Part shown: positions 9,443 through 18,442 of the stretch, in pieces
How positions within the stretch are numbered: the first letter of the stretch is position 1
Layout: each line of letters opens with the position of its first letter
Origin: UBA2031 sp037189985
GTDB taxonomy: Bacteria > Pseudomonadota > Gammaproteobacteria > Pseudomonadales > Moraxellaceae
DNA length: 64,000 bases
Reading direction: 5' to 3'
Assembly (NCBI GenBank): GCA_037189985.1
Contig: JBBCJX010000034.1
Span: 124,001 to 188,000 of the forward strand
The notes under the pieces: model-generated
The model's input: the letters and a program-made list of their open reading frames with translations, nothing else
What the model was told of the DNA's origin: nothing
Database searches by the model: none
Position numbers and translations under genes: made by a program

Positions 9443-9650
9443 CGTCGTTCTCTCTGCTCGCTGCAATGACCAAAAGTCCCGAGGCATGCCTTGGAAAGGC
9501 AGCGGGACTGGCCGGGTCGTAAAGAATCCGCGGAGCATAGCATTTTAAGCTTGCGCCGGCTGGCCTTTTATGTGGCCCGGGAGTCAACGGCAGTGTTTTC
9601 CGCCATGACAGGCGATGAAGGCGGGCAGGGGAGATCGGGCCGGAGATAAG

Positions 9651-9674
9651 GGTGGCAGCCGACAGGCTGCCACC
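9651..9674. terminator. Strong hairpin downstream of purD
   Basis: GGTGGCAGCC and GGCTGCCACC form a perfect 10-base-pair stem with a four-base loop, 14 bases past the purD stop. No T-run follows on the minus strand, so it may act as a 3'-stabilising or Rho-assisted end rather than a classical intrinsic terminator. Confidence 0.55.
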
Positions 9675-9687
9675 CCGGGTTTGAGGG

Positions 9688-10977
9688 CTATTTTTCCAGC
9701 TCGCGCGCGACGGCACGATAGCCGATGTCGTTGCGGTGGTATTCCCCTGTCCAGGAAACAGCCTGTACCAGCGCATAGGCGTTGTGCTGGGCTTCCGACA
9801 CGGTGTTGCCGAGTGCCGTGGCACAAAGCACGCGACCGCCACTGGTGAGCACCTTGCCATCCTTCAGGGTGGTGCCGGCATGGAAAACCTTGCCGGGAAT
9901 ACCGGCGGCAGTGTCCAGTCCTTCGATGACATCGCCTTTGCGGATGTCGCCGGGATAGCCGCCGGCAGCCATGACCACACCCAGTGCTGCGCGGTCGTCC
10001 CAGTCCGCACGGGCCTGGTTCAGAGTCCTGGCAATGCCGTGTTCTACCAGTTCCACTAGGGAGCTTTTGAGGCGGACCATGATGGGCTGGGTTTCCGGGT
10101 CGCCAAAACGGCAGTTGAACTCGATGACCTTGGGCGCGCCGTCCTTGGTGATCATCAATCCGGCGTAGAGGAAGCCTGAATACGGATGCCCTTCGCTGGC
10201 CATGCCCCGTACCGTGGGCTCTATGACTTCCAGCATCACGCGTTCATGCACCGCTGCCGTCACGACAGGGGCCGGGGAATAGGCGCCCATGCCGCCTGTA
10301 TTGGGGCCGGTATCGGCATCGCCGATGCGCTTGTGGTCCTGGCTGGTGGCCATGGGTAGGGCGGTCGTGCCATCCACCATGACGATGAAGCTGGCTTCTT
10401 CGCCGTCGAGGAATTCTTCGATCACCACGCGCGAGCCTGCTGCACCGAAAGCATTGCCGGAGAGCATGTCGGTGACGGCATCCTCGGCTTCCTGCTGCGA
10501 CATCGCGACAATCACGCCTTTGCCGGCCGCCAGGCCATCGGCCTTGATGACGATGGGGGCGCCTTTTTCCTTCAGGTAGGCCAGTGCCTTGTCGGTCTCG
10601 GTGAATACCCGGTATTCGGCGGTGGGAATCTTGTGGCGAGCCAGGAAGTCTTTGGCGAAGGCCTTGGAGCCTTCGAGCTGCGCTGCAAACTGCGTCGGTC
10701 CCCAGACCTTGAGGCCGGCAGCCTGGAAGGCATTGACCACGCCATTCACCAGCGGTGCTTCAGGGCCGATGATGGTGAGGGCGATGTCATTCGCTTGCGC
10801 GAACTTCACGAGTGCTTCGTTGTTCAGAATGTCCAGCGCCGCGTTTTCACATTTGGCTTCGGTGGCGGAGCCGGCATTGCCGGGCGCCACGAAGATTTTT
10901 TCCACGCGGCTGTCCTGTGCACATTTCCATGCCAGGGCGTGTTCGCGCCCACCGGAGCCGAGGATCAGGATTTTCAT
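9688..10977 (-). CDS. purD: Phosphoribosylamine-glycine ligase (GAR synthetase)
   Basis: Second step of de novo purine synthesis: ATP-dependent joining of glycine to 5-phosphoribosylamine. The ATG at 10977 gives 429 residues starting 'MKILILGSGGREHALAWKC', the conserved PurD N-terminus; upstream in-frame residues are unconserved. The ATP-grasp fold is visible ('APIVIKADGLAAGKGVIVA', 'VVIEEFLDGEEASFIVMVDG', 'FNCRFGDPETQ'). It follows purH on the same strand with a 59-base gap that holds a hairpin repeat. The pairing purH-purD places it in the purine pathway and suggests co-transcription. Confidence 0.97.
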   Translation of the reverse strand: MKILILGSGGREHALAWKCAQDSRVEKIFVAPGNAGSATEAKCENAALDILNNEALVKFAQANDIALTIIGPEAPLVNGVVNAFQAAGLKVWGPTQFAAQLEGSKAFAKDFLARHKIPTAEYRVFTETDKALAYLKEKGAPIVIKADGLAAGKGVIVAMSQQEAEDAVTDMLSGNAFGAAGSRVVIEEFLDGEEASFIVMVDGTTALPMATSQDHKRIGDADTGPNTGGMGAYSPAPVVTAAVHERVMLEVIEPTVRGMASEGHPYSGFLYAGLMITKDGAPKVIEFNCRFGDPETQPIMVRLKSSLVELVEHGIARTLNQARADWDDRAALGVVMAAGGYPGDIRKGDVIEGLDTAAGIPGKVFHAGTTLKDGKVLTSGGRVLCATALGNTVSEAQHNAYALVQAVSWTGEYHRNDIGYRAVARELEK

Positions 10978-11000
10978 GTTTGAGTCTCTCTTGATTACGC

Positions 11001-11024
11001 CCTCTCCCCTCGCGTGGGGAGAGG
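11001..11024. repeat. Intergenic hairpin repeat between purH and purD
   Basis: CCTCTCCCC (11001-11009) and GGGGAGAGG (11016-11024) form a perfect 9-base-pair stem around TCGCGT. The wording matches a hairpin class often seen scattered between proteobacterial genes (resemblance from memory). It lies inside the purH-purD gap and could tune purD expression. Confidence 0.5.
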
Positions 11025-11036
11025 GGAGATGAAACG

Positions 11037-12635
11037 TCAATGCCGGAAATGGCGCATGCCGGTAAACACCATGGCAATCCCGTGCTCGTCCGCCGCCGCG
11101 ATCACTTCGGCATCGCGCATGGAGCCGCCGGGCTGGATCACGGCCTTGATGCCCACCTTGGCCGCATTGTCGATACCGTCGCGGAAAGGGAAGAAAGCAT
11201 CAGAGGCCATGACGGCGCCCACCACTGGCAAGCCGGCGTGTTCGGCCTTGATGGCGGCAATACGTGCGGAATTCACACGGCTCATCTGGCCGGCACCGAC
11301 GCCTATGGTCTGGCGGTTTTTGGCGTAGACGATGGCGTTGGACTTCACGTATTTGGCAACTTTCCAGGCAAAGATCAGGTCATGGATTTCAGCTTCGGTC
11401 GGGGCGCGTTGGGTGACGATCTTGAGGTCGCTGTCCTTGATCATGCCAAGGTCCTGATCCTGCACCAGCAGGCCACCGGTAACGCGCTTGAAATCCCATT
11501 GTGAGGAGCGTGCATCGATGGCGGGCAACTCGCCGCATTCCAGAACGCGCACGTTCTGCTTGGCCTTGGTGATTTCCAGTGCGGCGGCTGAAACTTTCGG
11601 GGCAATGATCACTTCCACGAACTGGCGATCAACAATCGCCTGTGCAGTTTCGGCATCCAGCTCACGGTTGAAGGCGATGATGCCGCCGAAGGCTGATTCG
11701 GTGTCGGTGGCATAAGCGAGGTCGTAGGCCTTGCGGATACCACCCTCTGCATCCAGTACAACGGACACGCCACAAGGGTTGGCATGCTTCACGATCACGC
11801 AGGCAGGCTTGGCGAAGGATTTCACGCACTCCAGCGCGGCGTCGGTGTCGGCGATGTTGTTGTAGGAAAGCTCCTTGCCTTGCAACTGCTTTGCTGTCGC
11901 TACCGAGGCTTCCTTGGGGGAGGCCTCGGTGTAGAAGGCGGCGCGCTGGTGCGGATTTTCGCCGTAGCGTAATTCCTGGGCCTTGAAAAACTGGGTGTTG
12001 AAGGTGCGCGGGAAGGTGTCGCGGGCTTCGAGGTCGCCCTTCTTCTCGCCGACCAGGCCGCCGAGGTAGTTGGCAATCATGCCGTCGTAGCCGGCAGTGT
12101 GTTCGAACGCCTTCACCGCCAGATCAAAGCGGGTTTCATGGGACAGCCCTCCGGTGGCCCTCACTTCGTCCAGCACGCGGCTGTAGTCGGAAGCATTCAC
12201 GACGATGCCGACATGGGCATGGTTCTTGGCGGCGGAGCGCACCATGGTCGGACCTCCGATGTCGATGTTCTCGATGGCATCGGGCAGGGTGCAGCCGGGC
12301 TTGGCCACGGTGGCAGCGAAGGGGTACAGGTTGACCACCACGAGATCAATGCCGCTGATGCCGTGCTCGGCCATCACCACGTCGTCCTGGCCGCGACGGC
12401 CGAGGATGCCGCCATGGATCTTGGGGTGCAGGGTCTTGACCCGGCCGTCCATCATTTCCGGGAAACCGGTGTGGTCGGAGACTTCGGTCACATTGATGCC
12501 ACTGTCCTTCAGCAACTTGAAGGTGCCGCCGGTGGACAGCAGCTTGACGCCGACGTCCGAGAGTTCGCGCGCGAACTCGACGATGCCGGTCTTGTCGGAG
12601 ACGGAAATCAGGGCCTGTTTGACGGTCTGGCTCAT
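11037..12635 (-). CDS. purH: Bifunctional AICAR formyltransferase / IMP cyclohydrolase
   Basis: Catalyses the last two steps of IMP synthesis. The ATG at 12635 gives 532 residues starting 'MSQTVKQALISVSDKTGIV'; this matches PurH, whereas the longer frame adds 17 unconserved residues. The N-terminal cyclohydrolase domain shows 'LLSTGGTFKLLKDSGI' and 'VKTLHPKIHGGILGRRG'. The C-terminal transformylase carries the catalytic Lys-His of 'VIVKHANPCGVS'. It lies downstream of the fis terminator and upstream of purD on the minus strand. No strong upstream promoter was recognised. Confidence 0.97.
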   Translation of the reverse strand: MSQTVKQALISVSDKTGIVEFARELSDVGVKLLSTGGTFKLLKDSGINVTEVSDHTGFPEMMDGRVKTLHPKIHGGILGRRGQDDVVMAEHGISGIDLVVVNLYPFAATVAKPGCTLPDAIENIDIGGPTMVRSAAKNHAHVGIVVNASDYSRVLDEVRATGGLSHETRFDLAVKAFEHTAGYDGMIANYLGGLVGEKKGDLEARDTFPRTFNTQFFKAQELRYGENPHQRAAFYTEASPKEASVATAKQLQGKELSYNNIADTDAALECVKSFAKPACVIVKHANPCGVSVVLDAEGGIRKAYDLAYATDTESAFGGIIAFNRELDAETAQAIVDRQFVEVIIAPKVSAAALEITKAKQNVRVLECGELPAIDARSSQWDFKRVTGGLLVQDQDLGMIKDSDLKIVTQRAPTEAEIHDLIFAWKVAKYVKSNAIVYAKNRQTIGVGAGQMSRVNSARIAAIKAEHAGLPVVGAVMASDAFFPFRDGIDNAAKVGIKAVIQPGGSMRDAEVIAAADEHGIAMVFTGMRHFRH

Positions 12636-12670
12636 GCTGCTACTCGTTCTGATCAGTTGAATTCGTGAAA

Positions 12671-12694
12671 ATAAAAAAGGGCGCAATCGCCCTT
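12671..12694 (-). terminator. Intrinsic terminator of the dusB-fis operon
   Basis: On the minus strand the stem AAGGGCG / CGCCCTT with a four-base loop is followed directly by TTTTTTAT. It lies 22 bases past the fis stop and before purH, so it separates the dusB-fis transcript from the purine genes. Confidence 0.85.
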
Positions 12695-12716
12695 CTTTGA
12701 TTTTTGGCTTCCCGCC

Positions 12717-13043
12717 TTACATCAGACCGTGGTCCTTGAGCTTCTTGCGCAGGGTGCCACGATTGAGTCCGAGGATTTCGGAGGCGCGTGTCTGGTTGCC
12801 GCGTGTGTATTCCAGCACGACCTCCAGCAGCGGGGATTCGATTTCGGCCAGCACCATGTCGTAGACATCGGTGACCTGCTCGCCGCCCAGATTGGAGAAG
12901 TAATTGCGCATGGCCAGTTCAACATGGTCACGCAGGGTTTTCTGCTGCGCACCGGCAGCGGGGAAAGGCTGTTTCAGATTGGACATGTCGACGCTTTGAC
13001 TGTTGCTGTTGAGAAGTAACGGGTCCATGTTGAGATTGTTCAT
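12717..13043 (-). CDS. fis: Fis family nucleoid-associated DNA-binding protein
   Basis: Small DNA-bending regulator of 108 residues. The C-terminal helix-turn-helix is clear: 'YTRGNQTRASEILGLNRGTLRKKLKDH' spans roughly residues 79-105. The N-terminal 20 residues are Asn/Ser-rich and variable, as in other Fis proteins. The start ATG overlaps the dusB stop by four bases (13040-13043), the conserved dusB-fis arrangement with translational coupling. Fis usually controls rRNA and growth-phase genes; the local targets cannot be read from the window. Confidence 0.96.
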   Translation of the reverse strand: MNNLNMDPLLLNSNSQSVDMSNLKQPFPAAGAQQKTLRDHVELAMRNYFSNLGGEQVTDVYDMVLAEIESPLLEVVLEYTRGNQTRASEILGLNRGTLRKKLKDHGLM

Positions 13044-14065
13044 GCCGCTCTTACCTCTCCTTCGATAAGTTGTCTGAAATGCCCGTCGAGGGCTTCATGG
13101 ACAAAGGCCAGTTGCTGGGCTGGCGTCTCCAGTTTGTTGAAATGGCGCGATAAAACCGCGGCTTCCGGCGGGTTCAGATGCGGAAAATGTTCCGTGTACC
13201 AGCCGAAATGCTTGCGGGCAAAGCGCAAACCCTGGAGTTCACCGTAAAACGCGTAAAGTGCTTCCAGATGCCCCTGAATGACTGCTGCCGTCTCTGCTTG
13301 TGATGGCGGAGGCAGGTGTTCCCGGGTGCGGAGGAAGTGAATGATGTCGCGAAAAATCCACGGCCGCCCATGGGCGCCGCGGCCGATCATAATACCATCG
13401 CACCCTGTGCGGACAAGCACCTTTTCGGCCTTTTCAGGTGTGTCGATATTACCATTTGCGAGGACAGGAATGTGCACGGCCTGCTTGACAGCGGCAATGG
13501 TGTCGTATTCGGCCTCGCCCGTGTATTTGTCTGCGCGGGTGCGGCCGTGCATGACCAGCATCTGTATGCCGCAGTCTTCCGCGATGCGTGCAATGCGCAC
13601 ACCATTGCGGTTGTCTCGGTCCCAGCCGGTGCGGGTTTTCAGGGTGACGGGCACGCTAACGGCAGACACCACGGCTTGCAGGATTTCCGCTACCAGTTTT
13701 TCGTCCTGCATGAGTGCTGAGCCCGCCAGCCGGTTGCAGACTTTCTTGGCGGGGCAGCCCATGTTGATGTCGACGATACGGGCACCCAGGTCCACGCAGG
13801 CACGGGCTGCTTCGGCCAGCATGGCAGGATCGTAGCCGACAATCTGTACGGTCCGGGGCTCCGGCTCGCCGGCATAGTCAAGGCGGGTTGCGGACTTGCG
13901 CGAACTCCAGAGCCGTACGTCCGAGGCCACCATTTCCGACACCACATGCCCCGCTCCCCATTCCCGGCAGAGCTGCCGGAAAGGGCGGTCCGTCACGCCT
14001 GCCATGGGCGCAAGCGCGACCGGCGTCGTGATCAGGTGAGGGCCAAGTGAAAAGGGCTTGAGCAT
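13040..14065 (-). CDS. dusB: tRNA-dihydrouridine synthase B
   Basis: FMN-dependent reduction of uridine to dihydrouridine in the tRNA D-loop. It has 341 residues with the Dus TIM-barrel start 'VALAPMAGVTDRPFRQLC' and the catalytic Cys104 in 'INMGCPAKKV'. Other family segments are 'VSVPVTLKTRTGWD', 'LVMHGRTRADKYTG' and 'GCDGIMIGRGAHGRPWIF'. It is the first gene of the dusB-fis operon and has a good candidate promoter at 14096-14124. The ribosome-binding site is weak. Confidence 0.97.
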   Translation of the reverse strand: MLKPFSLGPHLITTPVALAPMAGVTDRPFRQLCREWGAGHVVSEMVASDVRLWSSRKSATRLDYAGEPEPRTVQIVGYDPAMLAEAARACVDLGARIVDINMGCPAKKVCNRLAGSALMQDEKLVAEILQAVVSAVSVPVTLKTRTGWDRDNRNGVRIARIAEDCGIQMLVMHGRTRADKYTGEAEYDTIAAVKQAVHIPVLANGNIDTPEKAEKVLVRTGCDGIMIGRGAHGRPWIFRDIIHFLRTREHLPPPSQAETAAVIQGHLEALYAFYGELQGLRFARKHFGWYTEHFPHLNPPEAAVLSRHFNKLETPAQQLAFVHEALDGHFRQLIEGEVRAA

Positions 14066-14095
14066 GAGCCGGTGTCATCGCGAAGAAGGGCGCGG

Positions 14096-14124
14096 ATGAT
14101 ACCGGGAGGGCCGGGCAGGGGCAA
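14096..14124 (-). promoter_or_regulatory. Candidate sigma-70 promoter of dusB-fis
   Basis: Reading the minus strand, TTGCCC and TATCAT are separated by exactly 17 bases. The -10 box lies about 30 bases before the dusB ATG, giving a short leader of roughly 25 bases. Position and spacing support a promoter; its activity is inferred. Confidence 0.6.
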
Positions 14125-14185
14125 AGCAGCCGGACAGGATGCTTGGGCCGCAAAGCGGGCAACATCCAGTCCGGCTGGCGGGGGA

Positions 14186-15541
14186 TCAACGCAGGATGTC
14201 TATCCCGTAGTTGATGGCATCCTTGCCGGGATCAACGATATCCAGGGAAATCCGGATGGGGGTGTCCGGTGGCATGCGTCGCAGGAGACGCGCTTCGCCC
14301 AGCAGGTATTCCGATGGGCGGAGCACACGGGAAGCCAGCAGTTCGTCGGCCTGGTTGCTGAAGCGCAACCGCAGCGCAGGGAAGGTCTGGGGGAAGGTGG
14401 CATTGTTCTTGAGGATGGCATCGACAACCAGTGCACCTTCCACCGTGGGATGTTTGCGGACCACGACTTCATCGATACGCAGTTTGGACGGGTCGGGAAT
14501 GTCGGGTATGCGGCAGCCGAGGTGAAGGCAGGCCTGCTCGAAGTGGGGACGTACAGCCGGCTTGACGGCCAGGGTGTCAAAGTTGAAGTAGATGTACTGC
14601 GCTACGAACATGCCGATGGCGACAAGGCAGAGCATGACCCAGCTCAGCAAGTGTCCCCAGTTGATGGGGTTGCGGCGCGGCTTGAGGACCACGGGCGCAT
14701 CGACATGGGCCAAGGGCCTGTCCAGCGAGAAAGGATTGGGTGCCAATGGCGCGGGCGAGTTGCTGCTGAGGTCGTCATTGTCGAGAAAGCTCAGCACATC
14801 GGCATCGTCACCGAGAAAATCGTCTTCGGGGGCAGGATCAGGTACCCGGTCCTTGCCCGGCTTGCGTGATACCGGCTCCTCGGCAACGCGGGAGCCCATG
14901 CCCAGCGCAGCGGCCAGCTTGGCATTCTTGGGCGGGGGTTTGGACTTGCCGTCCAGGATTTCCATGCCGTACTTCTTGGTGTCCTGCTTTTTTTCTTCCT
15001 GCTCAAGCTCGGACAGGATGCTTTGTGCCCAGGACTCGTCGGCATTTTCACTGATGCGGTGATTGCTTTCCTGGTCCAGGGGATGGTCGTCGCTGGCTTC
15101 GTCCAGCATCTCGTTGATTTCATCATCGAAAAGCAGCGACTTGCCCTGCGGTGCTTCCACGCTGCCGTCACTGCTCATGAAGTCGCTGATGTCGTCGTCA
15201 CTGAAGCCGAAGTCGTCGTCGCTCCCACCAGATTTGGCAGCGGCCGGAATATTCCAGTCATCACTGGCTGCTGCGGCATTCTTTTCTTCGCCTTTTTCAC
15301 CCAGCAGGGCCAGAGCCCAGGATTCGTCGCCCGCTGCTCCCTTTTTCTTGGGTTTGGCACTGGTAACGGCTGCTGCTGGTGCCGGGGCAGGAGGAGTGCC
15401 GCCGACCAGATGCAGGTCGGCACGGAATACCTGCAGGCAGGAGCCGCAACGCACGCTGCCACCCTTGGCGGCGAGCTGGGCGTCACTGATGCGGAAGCTG
15501 CTGCTGCAGTGGGGGCACTTGGTCTGCTTGGCGTCGGTCAT
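14186..15541 (-). CDS. Zinc-ribbon / DUF3426 single-pass membrane protein
   Basis: Function unknown. The 451-residue product begins with an MJ0042-type zinc ribbon: Cys9, Cys12, Cys32 and Cys35 in two CxxC pairs. A long acidic, low-complexity stretch rich in Asp, Ser and Glu follows. One transmembrane segment lies at about residues 297-320, then a DUF3426 domain to the end ('VRKHPTVEGALVVDAIL', 'ALRLRFSNQADELLASRVL'). AGGACGAG precedes the ATG at 15541. The neighbours prmA and accC upstream and dusB downstream match the order in Pseudomonas. A cytoplasmic zinc ribbon tethered to an outer domain suggests regulation or scaffolding, which is inference. Confidence 0.9.
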   Translation of the reverse strand: MTDAKQTKCPHCSSSFRISDAQLAAKGGSVRCGSCLQVFRADLHLVGGTPPAPAPAAAVTSAKPKKKGAAGDESWALALLGEKGEEKNAAAASDDWNIPAAAKSGGSDDDFGFSDDDISDFMSSDGSVEAPQGKSLLFDDEINEMLDEASDDHPLDQESNHRISENADESWAQSILSELEQEEKKQDTKKYGMEILDGKSKPPPKNAKLAAALGMGSRVAEEPVSRKPGKDRVPDPAPEDDFLGDDADVLSFLDNDDLSSNSPAPLAPNPFSLDRPLAHVDAPVVLKPRRNPINWGHLLSWVMLCLVAIGMFVAQYIYFNFDTLAVKPAVRPHFEQACLHLGCRIPDIPDPSKLRIDEVVVRKHPTVEGALVVDAILKNNATFPQTFPALRLRFSNQADELLASRVLRPSEYLLGEARLLRRMPPDTPIRISLDIVDPGKDAINYGIDILR

Positions 15542-15631
15542 GCTCTCGTCCTGAATCCCTGGGACTGGCCCATTCCTGTGTAATCTACTGTGCTGCCAAC
15601 TTTTTTTACAGCAAGGCCTGCGGAGACTTGG

Positions 15632-16513
15632 TCAACGCCGCTGCCCGGAGAGGCGGCACCAGTCTTCTTCCTTGATGGCCAGGCCGTTCATGTCGAACCA
15701 CTCGCCATAGACTTCACGCAACTCGTCCACTTGCGGCCGGATGATGCCGGACAAGGCAATCAGGCTGCCGGGCTTGCTGTGTGCTGCCAGCCGGGGTGCC
15801 AGCATGGCCAGCGGGCCGGCCAGGATGTTGGCGACGATGATATCGGCGGAAATGTCTTCCGGCATGTCTTCCGGCATGAAAGTGTGAATGCGGTCATCCA
15901 CGCCATTGTGGCTGGCATTGTTGCGTGTGGCGGTCAGGGCTTGCGGGTCGTTGTCGACGCAGTAAGCCTCTTTAGCACCCAGCAGCAGGGCTGCCACGGC
16001 GAGGATGCCGGAGCCACAGCCATAATCGATGATGGTCTTGCCCTTGAGGTCCAGGCTGTCCAGCCATTCCATGCAGAGGGCTGTGGTGGGATGGGTGCCG
16101 GTACCGAAAGCCAAGCCGGGATCCAGCAACAGGTTGATGGCGTCGGGCTGCGGGGGAGGAGTCCAGCTCGGGACCACCCAGAGTCGCTCGCCAAAGCACA
16201 TGGGGTGGTAGTGATCCATCCATGCACGTACCCAGTCCTTGTCTTCCAGCACTTCCACGCGGTGTGCGGGAAGGGGCTTGCCGAGGCGGGCCTGCAGGTA
16301 GTCGACAATGGCGTCCATCTCGGAGTCCACGGTGAAAACCCCCACCACCCGCGTGGCATCCCAGAGCGGCTGTGCGCCGGGCGGAGGCTCAAGCAGAGGC
16401 TGGTCGGCCGAGTCTTCCATGAGGACGGCGGCAGCGCCGATTTCTTCCAGCAGTTCTTCAAACTGCAGTGCATCGGCCTTGGTGGTGTCGATCTTGAGTT
16501 GCAGCCAGGACAT
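15632..16513 (-). CDS. prmA: Ribosomal protein L11 methyltransferase
   Basis: SAM-dependent trimethylation of ribosomal protein L11. The ATG at 16513 with AGGTGG upstream gives 293 residues starting 'MSWLQLKIDTTKADALQFE'. The substrate-recognition domain comes first, then the methyltransferase core with motif I 'TIIDYGCGSGILAVAALLLG', 'NDPQALTATRNNA' and the 'IIVANILAGPL' motif. It follows accC on the same strand, separated by the accC terminator at 16531-16560. Confidence 0.96.
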   Translation of the reverse strand: MSWLQLKIDTTKADALQFEELLEEIGAAAVLMEDSADQPLLEPPPGAQPLWDATRVVGVFTVDSEMDAIVDYLQARLGKPLPAHRVEVLEDKDWVRAWMDHYHPMCFGERLWVVPSWTPPPQPDAINLLLDPGLAFGTGTHPTTALCMEWLDSLDLKGKTIIDYGCGSGILAVAALLLGAKEAYCVDNDPQALTATRNNASHNGVDDRIHTFMPEDMPEDISADIIVANILAGPLAMLAPRLAAHSKPGSLIALSGIIRPQVDELREVYGEWFDMNGLAIKEEDWCRLSGQRR

Positions 16514-16530
16514 GGGAGCCACCTGAAAAA

Positions 16531-16560
16531 ACAAAAAGCGGAGTGTGGGGGCACTCCGCT
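16531..16560 (-). terminator. Intrinsic terminator downstream of accC
   Basis: AGCGGAGTG and CACTCCGCT form a perfect 9-base-pair stem with a six-base loop. On the minus strand it is followed by TTTTTGTTTTTT. It lies 24 bases after the accC stop. Confidence 0.87.
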
Positions 16561-16584
16561 CGGGAAGGAAGGACTCTTGTGTGA

Positions 16585-17922
16585 TCAGAGCCCCAGTTTC
16601 TTCTCCAGATAATGGATGTCCACGCCACCCTTGGCGAAGTTGGCATCGCGCATGATCTCGTCGCGGTGCAGCGGCACATTGGTCTTGATGCCGTCCACCA
16701 CGATTTCGTCCAGCGCATTACGCATGCGGGAGAAGGCAACTTCCCGCGTGGGGCCGAAGGCAATGAGCTTGCCGATCAGCGAGTCATAGTGGGGCGGTAC
16801 GGTGTAGCCGGAGTAGACATGGGAGTCCATGCGGATGCCGGGACCGCCGGGGGCATGGTAGTAGCAGATCTTGCCAGGACTGGGGATGAACTTCTTGGGG
16901 TCCTCGGCGTTGATGCGGCATTCGATGGCATGACCCTGAATACGGATGTCCTTCTGGGTGACAGACAGTCCCTTACCGGCCGCAACGCGCAACTGCTCCT
17001 TGATGATGTCGATGCCCGTTACCAGCTCGGTCACCGGATGTTCCACCTGTACGCGCGTGTTCATCTCGATGAAGTAGAACTGCTCGTTCTCGTAGAGGAA
17101 CTCGAAGGTGCCAGCACCCCGGTATTTCATCTGCTCGCAGGCCTTGACGCAGGATTCAGCCACGCGGGTCCGGATTTTTTCCGGAATGTGGGGAGCTGGT
17201 GCTTCTTCGACCACTTTCTGGTGGCGGCGCTGCAAGGAGCAGTCGCGGTCGCCCAGGTGGATGGCCTTGCCCTTGCCGTCACCAATGACCTGGATTTCCA
17301 CGTGACGCGGGTGCTCCAGGAATTTCTCCATGTAGACCGTGTCGTCGCTGAAAGCCGCCTTGGCTTCCGAGCGGGTCACGAACAGCGAGTTCAGCAGGGC
17401 CGATTCAGTGTGCACGACACGCATGCCGCGGCCACCGCCGCCAGCCGCCGCCTTGATGATGATGGGGTAGCCGATTTTCTTGGCAATGGCGATGGCATTC
17501 TCTTCTGTCACCGCGCCCCCCGAGCCGGGCACGGTGGGGACGCCGGCCTTCTTCATGGCTTCGATGGCCGACACCTTGTTGCCCATGAGGCGGATGGTTT
17601 CAGCGCGCGGCCCGATGAAGGTGAAGCCGGATTTTTCCACGGCTTCGGCAAATTCCGCATTTTCAGCAAGGAAACCGTAGCCCGGATGTATGCCCTGCGC
17701 ATCGGTGACTTCAGCCGCTGAAATCAGGGCCGGAATATTGAGATAGGAATCCTTGGATGGCGCGGGGCCTATGCAGACGGATTCGTCGGCCAGGCGTACA
17801 TGCAACAGGTCACGATCGGCCTTGGAGTAAACGGCCACCGTGCGTATGCCCATTTCCTTGCAGGCGCGCAGGATGCGCAGCGCAATTTCGCCGCGATTGG
17901 CGATAACCACCTTCTCGAGCAT
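16585..17922 (-). CDS. accC: Acetyl-CoA carboxylase, biotin carboxylase subunit
   Basis: ATP-dependent carboxylation of biotin on BCCP, the first half-reaction of malonyl-CoA synthesis. The start at 17922 (445 residues, 'MLEKVVIANRGEIALRILRA') is preferred: an AGCAGG sits at proper distance, whereas an upstream ATG at 17931 directly abuts it. Visible features are 'IHPGYGFLAENAEFAEAVE', the glycine-rich ATP-grasp loop 'KAAAGGGGRGMRVV', 'DRDCSLQRRHQKVVEEAPAP' and 'YFIEMNTRVQVEHPVTE'. It sits directly after accB, the usual accBC operon, and ends at the terminator at 16531-16560. Confidence 0.97.
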   Translation of the reverse strand: MLEKVVIANRGEIALRILRACKEMGIRTVAVYSKADRDLLHVRLADESVCIGPAPSKDSYLNIPALISAAEVTDAQGIHPGYGFLAENAEFAEAVEKSGFTFIGPRAETIRLMGNKVSAIEAMKKAGVPTVPGSGGAVTEENAIAIAKKIGYPIIIKAAAGGGGRGMRVVHTESALLNSLFVTRSEAKAAFSDDTVYMEKFLEHPRHVEIQVIGDGKGKAIHLGDRDCSLQRRHQKVVEEAPAPHIPEKIRTRVAESCVKACEQMKYRGAGTFEFLYENEQFYFIEMNTRVQVEHPVTELVTGIDIIKEQLRVAAGKGLSVTQKDIRIQGHAIECRINAEDPKKFIPSPGKICYYHAPGGPGIRMDSHVYSGYTVPPHYDSLIGKLIAFGPTREVAFSRMRNALDEIVVDGIKTNVPLHRDEIMRDANFAKGGVDIHYLEKKLGL

Positions 17923-17936
17923 TTTGGTCATCCTGC

Positions 17937-18416
17937 TCAGACGATGGTGAACAGCGGCTGGTCGAATTCCACCGCCTGGCCGTTGTCGACAAGAATGCTT
18001 TCAATCGTGCCGCTCTGGTCGGCTTCGATCTGGTTCATCATTTTCATGGCCTCGACGATGCAGACCACATCACCCTTCTTTACGGTCTGGCCGACTTCGA
18101 TGAAGGCAGGTGCGCCCGGTGAAGCCGAGCGGTAGAAGGTACCGACCATGGGGGAGCGCTGCACGAAGCCGCGCGTAGCCGGTTCGATGGCGGCAGGAGC
18201 CGGGCCTTGAGTGGGGTCGACAGGCGCCGCTGCCGGTGCAGCAGCGACAGGGGCGGGAGCTGCAATTGCCGGAGCTGGTGCTGCATAGACCTGGGTGGAA
18301 GCACTGGGGCGATGGCGTGCGATGCGTACGGACTCTTCCCCCTCGGTGATTTCCAGCTCATCAATGCCGGACTCTTCCAGCAGTTCGATGAGTTTCTTGA
18401 CCTTGCGAATATCCAT
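17937..18416 (-). CDS. accB: Acetyl-CoA carboxylase, biotin carboxyl carrier protein
   Basis: Carries biotin between the carboxylase and carboxyltransferase. The 159-residue protein has an N-terminal oligomerisation segment ('MDIRKVKKLIELLEESG'), an Ala/Pro-rich linker at about residues 40-80 and the biotinyl domain with 'EAMKMMN', where Lys125 is the biotinylation site. The eight-residue thumb 'ASPGAPAF' typical of AccB is present. accC follows after 14 bases. The region upstream holds three imperfect direct repeats (18443-18477) that could be regulatory; in E. coli AccB autoregulates accBC, so a similar circuit is possible. Confidence 0.97.
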   Translation of the reverse strand: MDIRKVKKLIELLEESGIDELEITEGEESVRIARHRPSASTQVYAAPAPAIAAPAPVAAAPAAAPVDPTQGPAPAAIEPATRGFVQRSPMVGTFYRSASPGAPAFIEVGQTVKKGDVVCIVEAMKMMNQIEADQSGTIESILVDNGQAVEFDQPLFTIV

Positions 18417-18442
18417 GCTGAGTTCTCGTCAAATTTTCAATG

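Noticed and set aside
7760..9469. Long open frame antisense to maeB (569 codons)
   Set aside because: The translated product is His/Gly/Asp-rich low complexity with no domain; the frame is open because of GC-rich codon use on the coding strand, where MaeB is unmistakable.
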